A stretch of 64,000 nt of DNA from Imbricaverruca yamaguchii (GCA_034440575.1 JAOTOL010001326.1:124001-188000), one strand, 5' to 3'; counted from the stretch's first letter, positions 1 through 12,099 are shown. Numbers and translations: made by a program. Notes: generated by a model from the letters alone, not told the origin.

Positions 1-362
1 ATTCGCAGATTTCGCCATTTTTAGAAACGACTTCGCTGATCACAACCAAATTCTTCCCTAACGTACATATTTTGTCACGGTCGTTGTAAGTGAAAACTTG
101 TTAAAATTTACCCTGGAATAAATGCATTCAGAACAATGATAGAAAATAACCCAAGACACTCGCGTCTTCTGCAAATAATTTGCGACGATAAATTCAATTA
201 GATGATCAGCTGCAAGACAACGTAGGTTTTACTTACGTAATAAAATATAACCAAAGCATATAAATATGTCTTGTCTTACCGACTTCGTGTATTAAACTGT
301 AATTTATGTAAGTAAACTTGCAAAATAAACCGAAGTTTGTACTGGATTTTTTGCTCCGTAAA
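1..362. other. AT-rich sequence, nothing recognised
   Basis: No coding-like open frame, no RNA gene and no repeat is apparent before the tandem array begins. Confidence 0.5.
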
Positions 363-1700
363 CAAGAACATTAGCTGTATTGGCTGTATTGGAGGGGACT
401 GTGCGGCAAGAACATTAGATGTATTGGAGGGGACAATGCGCAGGAACATTAGATGTATTGGAGGGGACATGCGCAGGAGCATTAGCTGCATTGGAGGGGA
501 CAATGCGCAGGAGCATTAGCTGTATTGGAGGGGACTGTGTGGCAGGAGCATTAGCTGCATTGGAGGGGACAATGCGCAGGAGCATTAGCTGCATTGGAGG
601 GGACAATGCGCAGGAGCATTAGCTGCATTGGAGGGGACTGTGTGGCAGGAGCATTAGCTGTATTGGAGGGGACAATGCGCAGGAGCATTAGCTGTATTGG
701 GGGGACTGTGGCAGGAGCATTAGCTGCATTGGAGGGACAATGTGCAGGAGCATTAGCTGTATTGGAGGGGACAATGCGCAGGGCATTAGCTGTATTGGGA
801 GGGACTGTGTGGCAGGAGCATTAGCTGTATTGGAGGGACTGGGGACAATGGCAGGAGCATTAGCTGCATTGGAGGGACGTGGCAGGAGTTGCTGTATTGG
901 AGGGGACTGTGTGAGGGCATTTGTATTGGTGGCAGGGCATTAGATTGGAGGGACTGTGGGAGGGCATTAGCTGTATTGGAGGGGATTGCATTGGAGGGGA
1001 CTGTGTGGCAGGAGCATTAGCTGCATTGGAGGGGACAATGCGCAGGAGCATTAGCTGTATTGGAGGGGACTGTGTGGCAGGAGCATTAGCTGTATTGGAG
1101 GGGACTGTGTGGCAGGAGCATTAGCTGTATTGGAGGGGAACTGTGTGGCAGGAGCATTAGCTGTATTGGAGGGGACTGTGCGGTAGGAGCATTAGCTGTA
1201 TTGGAGGGAACTGTGTGGCAGGAGCATTAGCTGTATTGGAGGGGACTGTGTGGCAGGAGCATTAGCTGTATTGGAGGGAACTGTGGTAGCTTATTGTGTG
1301 CGGTAAGGGCATTAGCTGTATTGGAGGGGACTGTGCGGTAAGGGCATTAGCTGTATTGGAGGGAACTGTGCGGTAAGGGCATTAGCTGTATTGGAGGGAA
1401 CTGTGCGGTAAGGGACATTAGCTGTATTGGAGGGGACTGTGCAGGACTGTATTGAGCTGTATTGGAGGGACTGTGCGTAAGGGCATTAGCTGTATTGGAG
1501 GGACTGTGGGTAAGGGCATTAAGCTGTATTGACTGTATTAACTGTATGGCAGGAACACTGGCTGTATTGGAGGGGACTGTGCGGCAGACGTATTGACTGT
1601 ATTGATGTATTGGACTGTATGGCAGGAACATTCGCTATATTGTACGGGACTGTGGGGCAAGAGCATTAGATGCATTGGAGGGGACTGTGCGGCAGGGAAC
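363..1700. repeat. Minisatellite, unit about 35 bp
   Basis: Tandem copies of a unit built around AGCATTAGCTGTATTGGAGG followed by GGACTGTGTGGCAGG or GGACAATGCGCAGG. Copies toward the right are more diverged (AAGGGCATTAGC variants) and some are truncated, so the array looks more homogenised on its left. Short open frames on both strands follow the period and are not taken as genes. Confidence 0.95.
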
Positions 1701-1919
1701 ACGTACCCTAGAGCCATCGTTGACCCACTTGTGGCTGTGCTAAGCTGGACAGTACAGTTCAAACGCCAGTTCACCAAAGGTGATTCAAATTATTTTATAC
1801 GGTAACCTTGGACGCTGAATTCGAATTCAGTCTTCATTATTACCCAATAGGGCTCCACATCATGCGTTTGGGATCAACAAAACTAAATCGCATATTGACC
1901 CTCCGTGGCTTGACATGAC
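1701..1919. other. Unique sequence, nothing recognised
   Basis: Spacer between the first minisatellite and a dispersed repeat. No feature supported. Confidence 0.4.
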
Positions 1920-2390
1920 CTGCATAGGAGCACGTTAATGCTTTTGGATCATGCCACCCCTCAATGTATTAAAAATTGGATGAAAACCACTGTGGTACAT
2001 ATATCAGCAGAAAATCAGACATATTTTGCAATCTTTGGATTAAAACTTGGAAAGTTCGAAATCTGCCGAAATCCGCCGGAACAGTTATCCCAGGAGTGGC
2101 TACAGATCGGTAGCCCGACATGACACAGCACGTTTTACCCCAAAGGTTTCGCAAGGAATGCCCACATGTGTGCGCATAACTTGGGCCCGATAGCCGCCCT
2201 CCGTTTACGTGCCGTTTGCGAAAATGTGGGAGGGTTGTAACCCCCCTGGGCCACCGAAAGTGGGGCAATGCCGAAGCCTTGCATCGGTAAGCCATCGCCC
2301 GTTGGCGATACTTCGTCACGTTCGCGAGAACAGAGCGATGTGAAGTGGGTTCCTAGAGCATTTCCAACTGAACAAGTGGGCCACATGAGA
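1920..2390 (-). repeat. Dispersed repeat, family R1 copy 1
   Basis: This stretch matches the reverse complement of about 45,900-46,335 over most of its length. Shared blocks include GGAGCACGTTAATGC, GATCATGCCACCCC, AATCCGCCGGAAC and CCCCTGGGCCACC. The copies differ by many substitutions and small indels, so they are old. No transposase or reverse transcriptase is visible. Ends were set by eye from where similarity fades. Confidence 0.75.
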
Positions 2391-2680
2391 TGATAGCCAG
2401 CGTTTTATGACAGGCGCTTCACCAGATCACGATTAATGCAGGATTTCTACTTTTGGGGGTCACTGTCGACCTCTAATATCACTTCAAGTCTTAAAAAGTT
2501 CAAGTTGTGTTTTCTCATATTACCTGTGCAAGAATGGTAGGAAATATTCGGCGACTGTGTTCACCACTGTTTCTCAACATCTCTGGATACAAGCCATGTT
2601 TGAAGAAGAACCTTGGCTCCTTTTACGACGCATTCAACTGCTAGGTTATAAAGCGTCGCCAACCTCTCACGCCGATTGGT
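2391..2680. other. Unique sequence, nothing recognised
   Basis: No coding signature or repeat seen. Confidence 0.4.
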
Positions 2681-2681
2681 C

Positions 2682-2777
2682 GCGGGTGGACTCTGTAAGC
2701 TCGCCCGTTACGAGACGCGAACTCACAATTTTACGGTCAAGAGTCCGACACCACACCAACTGAGCTACCACGGCGCC
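2682..2777 (-). repeat. Decayed tRNA-like sequence (SINE head or tRNA pseudogene)
   Basis: On the minus strand the sequence begins GGGCGCCGTGGTAGCTCAGT, an A-box-like motif, followed by an anticodon-like region around ACTCTTGA and a T-arm GTGAG-TTCGCGT-CTCGT that pairs with G-T wobbles. The acceptor ends do not pair and the anticodon stem is broken, so it is not a functional tRNA. It could be a SINE head or a tRNA pseudogene. Confidence 0.45.
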
Positions 2778-2787
2778 CCAGGCCGTG

Positions 2788-2950
2788 TGTGATTTGTTAT
2801 AATTGGACCGTTAGGTGAAGGTTTGGTGCGGTTAAAGTGTTAATGTAATTTTATACGTGTAATTTATAATGCCTGGATGCATTATTTTGCGGTTCCCAGG
2901 GGCAACCTAAGACGCCCAGTTCAGTCTTATGATTTACGTGAACCATGAAA
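2788..2950 (+). repeat. Dispersed repeat, family R2 copy 1
   Basis: Similar, in the same orientation, to about 45,239-45,400. Shared blocks include GTGATTTGTTATAATT-type, TGCCTGGA...CACTATT-type and CAGGGGCAA...TTAGACGCC motifs. Many mismatches; an old repeat of unknown class. Confidence 0.65.
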
Positions 2951-5029
2951 TTACTCCTAACTCCACAAAGGTCATCTGACGCAAAGTTAGGCCATCCACA
3001 ACCTTGGGGAGATCAATGGCAGTTACTGCATATGTCAATCGCCCTACCACATCCATCATTGATGATTTGGGGGGCAGTAAATTCCATTAAGTGCCGGTAA
3101 CTCGTATTTCGATGGAGAAAAGAAAACGATCCGCGATGTTCCCCCTTGTTACGTTACAGACAAGTAGCCTGGCACGATGTATTTGATTTATCCCTTTTTG
3201 GGATCGGCAAAGGATGCGCCATAGACAAAGCCGTAGTCATAGACACTCCACGTCATATGGCACAGAATGCCACACAATTCCACATCATGCACTACAGACA
3301 TTGCCAAGCTCCGTCCGTGTTTCGAGGACTGGGAGGAGCATTGACCTGAAAGTTAATTTTGGGTGCATGAGTTTCCTGCTGCCATTCCCGGGCGGTGACC
3401 GAGACCAGTCGATGTGCTGGGTTTCGTCCATTCAGTTTGGGGAGGCAATGGCGGAGCTAACCTCGTCTCTCCTTCACGCCGTCTCTTGGCTTTTCGAAAC
3501 AATGTTGACACTAGCCTTTTCTAAACGCCGCGATTCCTGGTTGATTATTTGAATTTTAGGGCGCATTGACCAGGTTTGGTCATTTAGCGGCCATACGCCG
3601 CGATTCCATTATCAATCTAGTGGCATAAATCACAATTCAACAGCGTGGGCCCAGAGAAAACGAACGGCACAGATCCCACATGTGGGGTGTACCAGATAGG
3701 ATCAAAGGGCGCCGAGTGAGCGAACCACAGGAGCGTCGATCTCGATTGGAACTCTAGCCTTGACTGGAAGGGCGCTTATCTCACGGCAGACTGATCAGCC
3801 GTCATGAGGCGCCTCATCGACGTCCATGTCCTGGGCGGCAGGTCGCCTTCGGCACTGGGCCCACTACTGGTCCAGCACATGAACTCTAACATCGCCGAGG
3901 GGCAGCAGGACCTCGGGTAGCATATCAGTTGGGTGGGCAGGAGGACTGGACTGGAACTGGAACTGGACAAGGACTGGAAGTGTCCTTCCAGTCGAACCAG
4001 CTGGCCATCAAATCGGTCGAGTTTAGCCGCCCGGCTAAAATCTGTAAAATAAAAAGGAAGATAGAAGACAGAGATACCCGTCCGCCACGGTCAGACTCCT
4101 ATCTCGCCGATACAGATGCTTTTCCGGACAGCTCTGTGGCTGGATATTATAGGCACCCTCCTTGGCCATTCTGGCACCACTCTTCGCAATGTGCGGAATA
4201 CTACATCGAATATTTTTTAAATAAGCCTTCTTCAAGACTATATTTTGAGTCTTTAGGCATTCTCGATCGATTGAACTTCAAATAGGTGCCCGTGATTACA
4301 TAATGTGGTATTATATAATATGTCTCCTCTGATGTTAAATTAGTACCGCGGAATTTATTCCCTTTTCAGGCGGAACTTTTCGATTACAAACCGTCCTTCC
4401 ACAACTGTGTGCAATTACAATACACATGTGCTGGAATATAATTGCCTGATATTAATTTCCGAACTTCCGAAGAATGAGGATAGATGGCAAATCCCGATGA
4501 TGGGCATTGCATGATGTCTTCAATGTACGGCAGCGGCAGCACCAACATCGGCATGTGAATCACAAACTGTATTGTCAAGTTCCCTAGCTTTGGCAGCTTT
4601 GCAGGTGGCAGGTATCATCAGAGCAATATTTCAGCTCGGAATATTTCAGCTGAACGAAGCCTGCGATCGAAGCAATCGAACAACAAAAGGAACTTGCAGA
4701 TAGAAGGTGCGAATAATATTCCGCATATTTCTTACAGTAAACATAAGAAATAATCCTCGAAATCCCTTGGAAATCGTGCGAATAGGCACGGAGGCCTACA
4801 GACTTGCGATGCTCGTGTTTGAAATAGTTGCATGTGCATTTTAGTGTGCATTTCGACTAAAAGTCCCAAACATTTTATCGCTATTCAGCTTAAAAGTTTG
4901 CATCTACTGAATCCAGTAGGGTACAACTTGGAAGTTTTCTTTCATACTCACTTGACCCCCTCCCCTACAAAAACTGCGCGCCCACAAGCAGAATAGACGG
5001 CCGCAGAGCTGTGGCCTGGGTGCGGCCCG
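2951..5029. other. About 2 kb without a recognised feature
   Basis: Short open frames occur but none has splice-site support or a recognisable domain. No RNA gene or repeat family was identified by eye. Confidence 0.4.
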
Positions 5030-5030
5030 A

Positions 5031-5425
5031 TGCCGCCGGCTGTTGCAGTGACCATCGGCCTGTTGCAGTGACCGTCGGCCTGTTGCAGTGACCGCCGACT
5101 GTTGCAGTGACCGCCGCCTGTTGCAGTGACCGCCGCCTGTTGCAGTGACCGCCGCCTGTTGCAGTGACCGCCGCCTGTCGCAGTGACCGCCGCTGCTGTT
5201 GCAGTGACCGCCGGCTGTTGCAGTGACCGCCGACTGTTGCAGTGACCGCCGCCTGTTGCAGTGACCGCCGCCTGTTGCAGTGACCGCCGCCTGTTGCAGT
5301 GACCGCCGCCTGTTGCAGTGACCGCCGCCTGTTGCAGTGACCGCCGGCTGTTGCAGTGACCGCCGGCTGTTGCAGTGACCGCCGACTGTTGCAGTGACCG
5401 CCGCCTGTTGCAGTGACCGCCGGCT
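5031..5425. repeat. Minisatellite, 19-bp unit, running into a putative 3' splice site
   Basis: About 20 copies of CCTGTTGCAGTGACCGCCG with little variation. Each unit contains TGTTGCAG followed by TGACCGCCG, the same sequence as the putative acceptor of the open exon beginning at 5,414, so the array iterates the junction. Confidence 0.95.
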
Positions 5426-5673
5426 CGACTGAGCTGCGCGTGTACAGCGAGCCGTGCGGCCTGGTGACCGTCTCGACGGCGACGGCCGGCGCGCCGCTGC
5501 TGTCTCCGTCGCCGGCCAGCAGCGCCGGCGTCGCCTCCTTCTCCGGCGCCTCGCCGACCTACAGCATCGTGTCTGGCGCCGCCCAGCCGCTGCTCATCGG
5601 CTCCACCGTCCAGCTGCTCGTCAACGGCGCCATCGTCAACAATGCCTGCTGCGCCGTGTCCGTCGTCGTGTGA
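5414..5673 (+). CDS. Putative terminal exon of an unrecognised protein
   Basis: A GC-rich frame of 86 codons (two leading bases, then 85 residues and a TGA at 5,671-5,673) follows a TTGCAG acceptor-like site. The product is rich in Ala, Ser, Val, Gly and Thr, with segments such as VTVSTATAGAPLLSPSP, GASPTYSIVSG and GSTVQLLVNGAIVNNACC, and ends in a hydrophobic tail CCAVSVVV. Third positions are strongly G/C, like the confirmed exons further right and unlike the surrounding AT-rich DNA. I do not recognise the family. The composition would suit a beta-rich secreted structural protein; a barnacle-cement-like protein is only a guess. No upstream exon was identified. It could also be a non-coding GC-rich patch. 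Confidence 0.35.
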
Positions 5674-5688
5674 ACGTCATCCAGGCCT

Positions 5689-5689
<1 letters not shown>

Positions 5690-5751
<62 letters not shown>
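5690..5751. repeat. (TA)n microsatellite
   Basis: Uninterrupted TA dinucleotides 18 bp after the stop of the putative exon. Confidence 0.98.
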
Positions 5752-5754
<3 letters not shown>

Positions 5755-6365
5755 TATATCAAGCAAAAACCACATCACCTATTCCCAATTAAACCTGTAC
5801 TCCGACCTGCCGCGTCTCTGCTGTTCACCCCCTTGCAGAGACAGCTACCGAGGGCACAGGGGACATGTGTCCGCTCATGGAACGGTGGCGCCCATCTGAC
5901 CAGGAAAAGTGGGCCTACAGTGAAGATCGAGTGCCACCGTTTCTAATTTGTCAGCTAAATGCGCCCATCGAGATGAAAATGTGCCCTTGTATTCATTTAT
6001 TGCACCCCTTGCATTTTCAGCCGAAGTCTCCCATCCAAGACACTCGTTTGCGCCCCCCTCGAAATGTTCAGTTGAATGCACCCCTGTGGCTCATCCAATG
6101 GCTCCAGACATGTCTCTTCCATGAAAAATCCTTGATCCACACCTGCCCTCTTGGCCACGCCCTTGGAAGAGGTCCCGGACTGATAAAAGAACTACAATTA
6201 AAGAGGAAGTCCTGAGCTCCCAGATGTTGATTCCTGAAAGTTATCGGGGGGGGATGCATGAAGACAATGAACAGGTCCAAATTCATTGGGTGATCACATT
6301 CCATAGGGTCTCATGCTAAAGCTTGAAATTATTGGCGGGGGCAAAGCCAACACTGATGTGACACT
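5752..6365. other. No recognised feature
   Basis: Mixed-composition sequence. Open frames are short and unsupported. Confidence 0.4.
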
Positions 6366-6590
6366 CACCCCCCAAAAAAAAAAAAAAAACAACACCCCCC
6401 TGAGACCCCACCCCCCGCCCTAAAAGAAGATTTTGGGGGGAGGGGGGGGGGGGCGGGGAAATAAACACAATTCCCCAAAAAAATTTGAACCCCCCCCCCT
6501 CGGGGGGGTTTTCCCCCCCCCATATTTATATAACAAGAAAAAAACAACCCTCCACCCCCCCCCCCCCCCCCCCCCCTCGCTGATTTAAAA
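6366..6590. repeat. Homopolymer-rich low-complexity tract
   Basis: Runs of A, C and G (poly-A at 6,375-6,390, several runs of 7-22 C or G). Such a tract is error-prone in sequencing, so indels here should not be trusted. Confidence 0.9.
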
Positions 6591-6879
6591 GTGAAAGGGA
6601 GAAAGCCCCTAACACAAATACCCAAACAGAAAATACAAACAAAAAATTTTACCATGAAAATGGCTGGATCTGCCCCTGATTAGTGGATTGGTAACTACAA
6701 ACATACCCAGCGTCACTTCAAGTGTTCAACGGTTATCTGGGATTTTATTTTTTGTGGTTATTTAACGCAGGAAGTTGGCAAAACGATGAGAGAAGTTAAA
6801 TATATAAAAAGCACAATTACAATTACATTTACATTAAATTACAACAATTAATTCTAAAAATTTCCATTTGTTATGTTTA

Positions 6880-7045
6880 CCCGCCGCGCTACCACGCGGG
6901 AAAGGTGTTACCCGCCGCGCTACCACGGTAGAGGTCGATGGGGATGTTCACCCGCCGCGCTACCACGCGGGGGAAAGGCGTTACCCGCTGCGCTACCACG
7001 CGGGGGGAGGTGTTACCCGCCGCGCTACCACGCGGGAAAAGTTTT
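6880..7045. repeat. Minisatellite, unit about 31 bp
   Basis: Five copies of CCCGCCGCGCTACCACGCGG followed by GAAAGGTGTTA or a variant. GC-rich insertion in AT-rich flanks. The CCGCGC...GCGCGG-like ends give each unit a weak inverted symmetry. Confidence 0.9.
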
Positions 7046-7582
7046 ACTCGTCGCGCTGTCGCAATCTGACAGAATTTACCAGGATTTGCCCATCAAGCCG
7101 CCACGATTTCGACGGATTTATTGATCCAGCTGTGCAACGTAAAGTTATTTACTCTTCTCGCTGCCACTATGCGAAGAAATTTACCTTCCGTCGTCGCGAC
7201 GTGACGATATTCGACTGGCGCGCCACGGGGACGTGAACGCGCTCACCTACTCTGCTATCACGATGCGAAAGGATTCGGGCCGCGGTGTTGTGCGGAGACA
7301 CCTCCGACTTCATTTCTGATACGTGTGATGGCGCACGCACATCTCGTCGGGAAGATGTGAAGTGTCTTGGTGTGAGAACTGAGACGGCTCGTGGTATGTC
7401 ACCACGCGGCGAACAGATGACCTGGCGCTAACCCTGCATCACGAGCGGCACAGTATGCTGTTTGTTCAATGGTGTCACTGAGAAACACTGCAGGCAATTG
7501 AAAAACTTCGCCACTGGACTCCTTCAACGTTGTGCATCTCTTGAGTGGAATTTATCGCCACCACTGGGTGATTCGTTTAATT
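7046..7582. other. No recognised feature
   Basis: Between two minisatellites. No splice-supported frame or RNA gene seen. Confidence 0.4.
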
Positions 7583-7725
7583 GTGTGCCGATATTATGTA
7601 TCGATATCCTTAGTTATGTGCTGATATTATCTATCGATATCCTTAGTTATGTGCTGATATTATGTATCGATATCCTTAGTTGTGTGCTGATATTATGTAT
7701 CGATATCCTCAGTTGCGTGCCGGCG
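7583..7725. repeat. Minisatellite, 33-bp unit
   Basis: Four to five copies of GTGCTGATATTATGTATCGA followed by TATCCTTAGTTAT. The unit is a multiple of three, which keeps a frame open (repeating VLILSIDILSY); this is not taken as coding. Confidence 0.9.
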
Positions 7726-8348
7726 TTTGTGTTCGGTCGATTCCGGTTGATGGTTTGTGTCGTGTTCTGCCATGCTATGTTGTGTTATTAGTGTACGCGA
7801 TGCTATGCTCAGCTATGAACGATTCATGCTGACGATGCTGTCAGTTTTGTCATGTCGTAACACTCTCACAATGTACTGAACGCTGGCTGAATACGACTTT
7901 GTAGCCGAATGAACGTCTGCCAGTCCACAACAGTGCACGTTGCCACCGATACCAGACCACGGGAACAAACACTGCCATTTCCTCCGCAAGCTGATGTGGG
8001 GGCCGTCACCCCTGCCTTGCCGCAGTCTTCGCAGCGCACAAATAGCACAGCTTCCGGAGCAGGAGTCGACGGGGGACCCAGAAGCTCCACTTCAACTGAC
8101 TTGGGCCGCGGTGCACAGCAGCATGGCTTCTGGAGCAGGGGTCAAGATCAAGGACGCATCCAGAAGCTCGCTTTCAACTGGCTGGAGGAGCGATGAGCAG
8201 GCGCAACATTTTCTTCACTTAGGACTATAGGACCTCATTTTTGGATATTTATCGATGTAAAGCTTGCGGTAAAACGCTATTTCACAAACTGCACTTCGTA
8301 TTTTGAAATATCTCCGGATCATGCCGGCAAAAATCATGTTTTGGATAG
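7726..8348. other. No gene recognised; two imperfect internal repeats
   Basis: An imperfect repeat of about 80 bp occurs around 8,050-8,190 (AGCTTCCGGAGCAGGAGTC versus GGCTTCTGGAGCAGGGGTC, both followed by CAGAAGCTC). Otherwise nothing supported. Confidence 0.45.
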
Positions 8349-8606
8349 ACGGAATGGTTAGGTTAAGCTAGGTTAGGTTAGGTTAGGCTAGGTTAGGTTA
8401 GGTTAGGTTAGGTTAGGTTAGGTTAGGTTAGGTTAGGTTAGGTTAGGTTAGGTTAGGTTAGGTTAGGTTAGGTTAGGTTAGGTTAGGTTAGGTTAGGTTA
8501 GGTTAGGTTAGGTTAGGTTAGGTTAGGTTAGGTTAGGTTAGGTTAGGTTAGGTTAGGTTAGGTTAGGTTAGGTTAGGTTAGGTTAGGTTAGGTTAGGTTA
8601 GGTTAG
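8349..8606 (+). repeat. Interstitial telomeric repeat (TTAGG)n
   Basis: Nearly perfect GGTTA/TTAGG tandem repeat, about 48 copies, with a few GCTAGG variants only at the left end. TTAGG is the ancestral telomeric repeat of arthropods. It is flanked on both sides by unrelated sequence, so it is interstitial, not a chromosome end. The G-rich strand is the plus strand. Confidence 0.97.
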
Positions 8607-9285
8607 TGGCCTCCCCGAGGGGAGACACTGCGACCGTGACAGGGCCGACCCTGACCTTGGTATACTGCACATCCACTGCTACGATAGGGCACCGCGGATA
8701 GTCCATTGGTTTGACACACCTGGTTGTGTGCCATGCTAATATTTTATGCTATGCTAATATTAATTTTTTTATCCTGTTCAGTCGGAAAGTGCTCGCTCTG
8801 GATCCCCTGCCCTGGATCTCCTCTCATAGATTTCCAAAAGAACTCCAAACCCGGATAGTGGTATAAGCCTGGGCATTTTAGAGTGTACAGACCAGAATGG
8901 TGCTGCACTTCACTGCCTGGTGACGGAAAGTGATTGGATCACAAGATGGCAGCTCCTGCATTGGAGGATCATGAATTGATTTAATGAATTCATCGTGCTT
9001 CAGCTTCCAGCTAATCATCTGAATTTAGTCATGACCAGCGGGAGTAAATGTTAATCTCAGGGGCCAATAAAAGTGTCAATATTAATTCATATTATATGAT
9101 ATATTCATTCATTGATGACAATATATATATATGGAGTGTATACAACTAACTTCCTGTGAGTGCTGAAAACGAAAATGACTTCAGCAAGTGGTAAAATGTG
9201 CCCAGAGTAGGTATGCTTGTGGTAAAAGTTGAACTGTGGTTCCATCCCTATCGGCACATATTTGACACATGCTGGTAGGCTGTCG
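8607..9285. other. No recognised feature
   Basis: AT-rich on the right, with a short (TA)n at 9,121-9,133. Nothing supported. Confidence 0.4.
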
Positions 9286-9289
9286 CTTC

Positions 9290-9530
9290 TTGCACTCGCA
9301 CAGGGCTGGGGCTGGAGGGGGGAGGGGGCAGTTGGCGATTGGCCCGATAGGGGCCGGGACTCGCAGCGGCCGTGTCGGTGCGCTGGCCGGCACACAACAC
9401 TCCCGGGTCAAAACTACCAGCTGCTGACCTGTGACTGCCAGCTCGGATGGTGGGTCCGGGGCTCATGGAACAAGCTCGGATTAGTATTGTACTCTGGTCT
9501 ATACAGCCGCCTCAGCAAGAACTAAAATGT
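9290..9530 (+). mobile_element. SINE family B, copy 1
   Basis: Shares the body with copies at about 38,466-38,800 and 59,216-59,650: GTTGGCGATTGGCCCGATA, GGCCGTGTCGGTGCGCTGG, then TGGGTCCGGGGCTCATG, ACAAGCTCGGATTAGTATTG and CCGCCTCAGCAAGAACT. Copies are 70-80% alike by eye. The third copy keeps a tRNA-like head (GATAGCTCAGTTGGTTAG), so the family is tRNA-derived. Confidence 0.75.
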
Positions 9531-11980
9531 GTATAGCAAAAGCAAAATCTGCGGAGATGACGCAGACATAGGGGTCTATGCCAATCCGCAGGTTTTTGCA
9601 ACGGCTAACGAAATATAGGCTGGGTGTGGCGCGTGGGCGAACACGAATACCATCCGCAGCCAAGACGATGAAATATACTTGCATTTGACCTTGTCTCCCA
9701 GATAATGCGAGGTCATGCTGGACATGGCCAGCGACGGATGCAGGAAGTCAGAATGGTACAAACTGGCATAGACTTGAAAACAGATGTGCGTATGGTTCAT
9801 TCTGAATAATGCGTGGGGCTGACTTCACCTGTTAATGGTGTCTGAGCAAAGTGCAATCCCTTGCGATATTTTGCACTCTGATGGAAATCCCAGAGGATGC
9901 CACGAAAAAAATATATTTGGGATGATTCTGGAAAGTTTGGCTTGACATAAGTATGGTTATCCCAGAGCTACCCTTTCAAGGTGATGAGTTATGTTGAGTT
10001 TCGCAATAATTGCATCAACTAGACCATGCTCTCCTCTACTTTTGATTTCGAAATGTGTCGTCAAGATGCATGCTTTATTAGCCGGCATGTAATATATAAA
10101 CCGTTAAACCTCATAAAACAACCTTTCGCTGCATTTTGCACGGTAGTGGACCCAGCGCTTTACTCCTGCATGGTACAGACAACGTCATGCAATATAGTTT
10201 CCCCATGGTCTTATGCTCCTGACAAGGAGCCGGCTCCGTAACTTCCCAGTCGTAGAGGAAAAACAACGATTTTCTGTGATCAAAGATTCGTATGTTATCA
10301 CGCGGGTCCCACACTTTTACACCTTCATCCCCTTACACGTTGGCATTCCTACCGTGCCAATGGCTTTTGCCATGGGTGGATGAGCTTAACAATTATTGGT
10401 GGGGCCCGTCGCATTGAGGCAATGCGTGCCGCCAATTTGGTTGTTGGGGCGCATCCCGTAGGGCACCATGTTGAGAGAGCGAGAAGGTGTTGAGGCCAAG
10501 GCAATGTTTGTGAAGCCCAGGTCCCACTAAAAGAAGGGAACTCCGTTCCTGGCTATGGCCATTGTTGGCTTTTGCTACAGAGAAATCACTCCCTCATCTT
10601 TACAAAAGGTAGCACCAAGATTGCAAAACATGCGCCTAACGGCGCAAGTGCGCTAAGGATGCAACGACTGATGAATGCAATGCGATGATGAAAGGAATAA
10701 TTTTTCCGGGCGTCTTTAGCGCCCCTCCCCCCACAAAATCCTGTAGTGCTTTTCACTCTTAGGCGACAAGAGTCAAAGATAAATCCTTTGTGCACACATT
10801 CCACACGAAATTCTGGAGGGCAATCAGGTGATGCGTCCTTTAAAAGATTTCGTGCCAGAAGCCGTCCGAAAAAACTCGGGAGATTCATCGGATTGTATCG
10901 GGAAATCCGGGGGCAATCCGTGTGAAACACACTGAGAACAGGTCCTCCGCTGGGAATCCAAACAAATAAAGTGATCAAAATCGGAGGAGTTTATTTCTTT
11001 TTCGGGGTGTGGTGGGGGTTGCCGTCATCATATTTCCCTCCCCATTCTTTTTCGGTGCCTCGGGCTGCCCCTGCTAATTTTAGGCTGGACGATTCTCTCC
11101 ATTGCCCAGCTCTCCGTTTCCATTCTCGTCAAACTGTGCTTCGACGTAACTGATCACGTGAATCACAATCGGCCATGCAAAACAAAATACTGGGGTTGAT
11201 TTGCGAAACATGGCGAGCATATCAGGAAATGCGTTCATGCTTTTAGAGCCGCCATTACATCCTCAGTACATGTGCGGCGTTAATCACATGGTTTGCAACC
11301 TTGGAGCTACCTTTTGTAAATATGAAGGTTAGTAATATTCAGCCAGAGGTTTCGTTTCGCATTTTTTCGCCGATCCTTTTCGTTTGTCAATGATGGTATT
11401 TTTTATTTCCTTCTTGTAGGTGTTACAATATGCCTAACTGACAGTCCACGACAGCTAGTTTCAGTGGGATAGCAGGAATCCATTATTGTGGGAGCAACAT
11501 CGCTCATTTCCTCACAGTAGCATTGCTATCTTATTCATGAAATTGGGTGGAATATACCACTATCTAAGCAATGAATAGACATAATTTCCAAGGACGTATC
11601 GACATCGTACTTCTTGACGTGAGCTTATGAAGTCTACATGACTTGCTTCTAAGAGCATTTTGCATATCAGTAGCATGTCTATGCTCACCACTACAGATTG
11701 ATTACATAAGCACATTGTGACACAATTCCAGATGCAGAGATTAGCTGTGATTGATGTGTTATTGCTATTTTATCTTTAGCAGAGGCAGAGTGGCATCCGC
11801 TAGAGATATGCTACGCCAATGAAGAGTTACTTTAATCCGGCTTATGTGGCATCCGGTTATAACAAATAAGAAAGAGAAGAAAGATGAGACGCCGGCAAGA
11901 AAAGAACGTGGCGTAATGGCCGATACATGCATACACAGATGAAACATGCAGATACATGGTTGCACACATGACACTTAGCA
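9531..11980. other. About 2.4 kb without a recognised feature
   Basis: Intergenic-looking. Several short frames on both strands lack splice sites or homology I can recognise. Confidence 0.4.
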
Positions 11981-11984
11981 CACT

Positions 11985-12099
11985 TTGGAGGGTGGGGAGG
12001 ATCGTAACCTGCGGAGAGGCTCCACTGCCCACCTGCGACCTGAAATGCAAAGCGGAGGCCCGACGCCTAGGGCGAGTCGTAGACGCCGGGCCCGACCTG
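11985..12099 (+). CDS. Putative internal exon of unknown gene
   Basis: A GC-rich open stretch lies in AT-rich DNA and ends at a strong donor, GACCTG followed by GTATGT. It would encode Cys-spaced residues including TCGEAPLPTCDLKCKAE and RRLGRVVDAGPD. The spacing C-x8-C-x3-C is vaguely like the C-terminal part of NFX1-type Cys-rich proteins, but this is not a firm match. The acceptor is uncertain (AG at about 11,988 or 12,000). No neighbouring exon was found. Confidence 0.25.

Noticed and set aside
2682..2777. Functional tRNA-Lys
   Set aside because: Acceptor and anticodon stems do not pair; only the A-box and T-arm resemble a tRNA.
8349..8606. Chromosome end
   Set aside because: Unique sequence continues on both sides; the telomeric repeat is interstitial.
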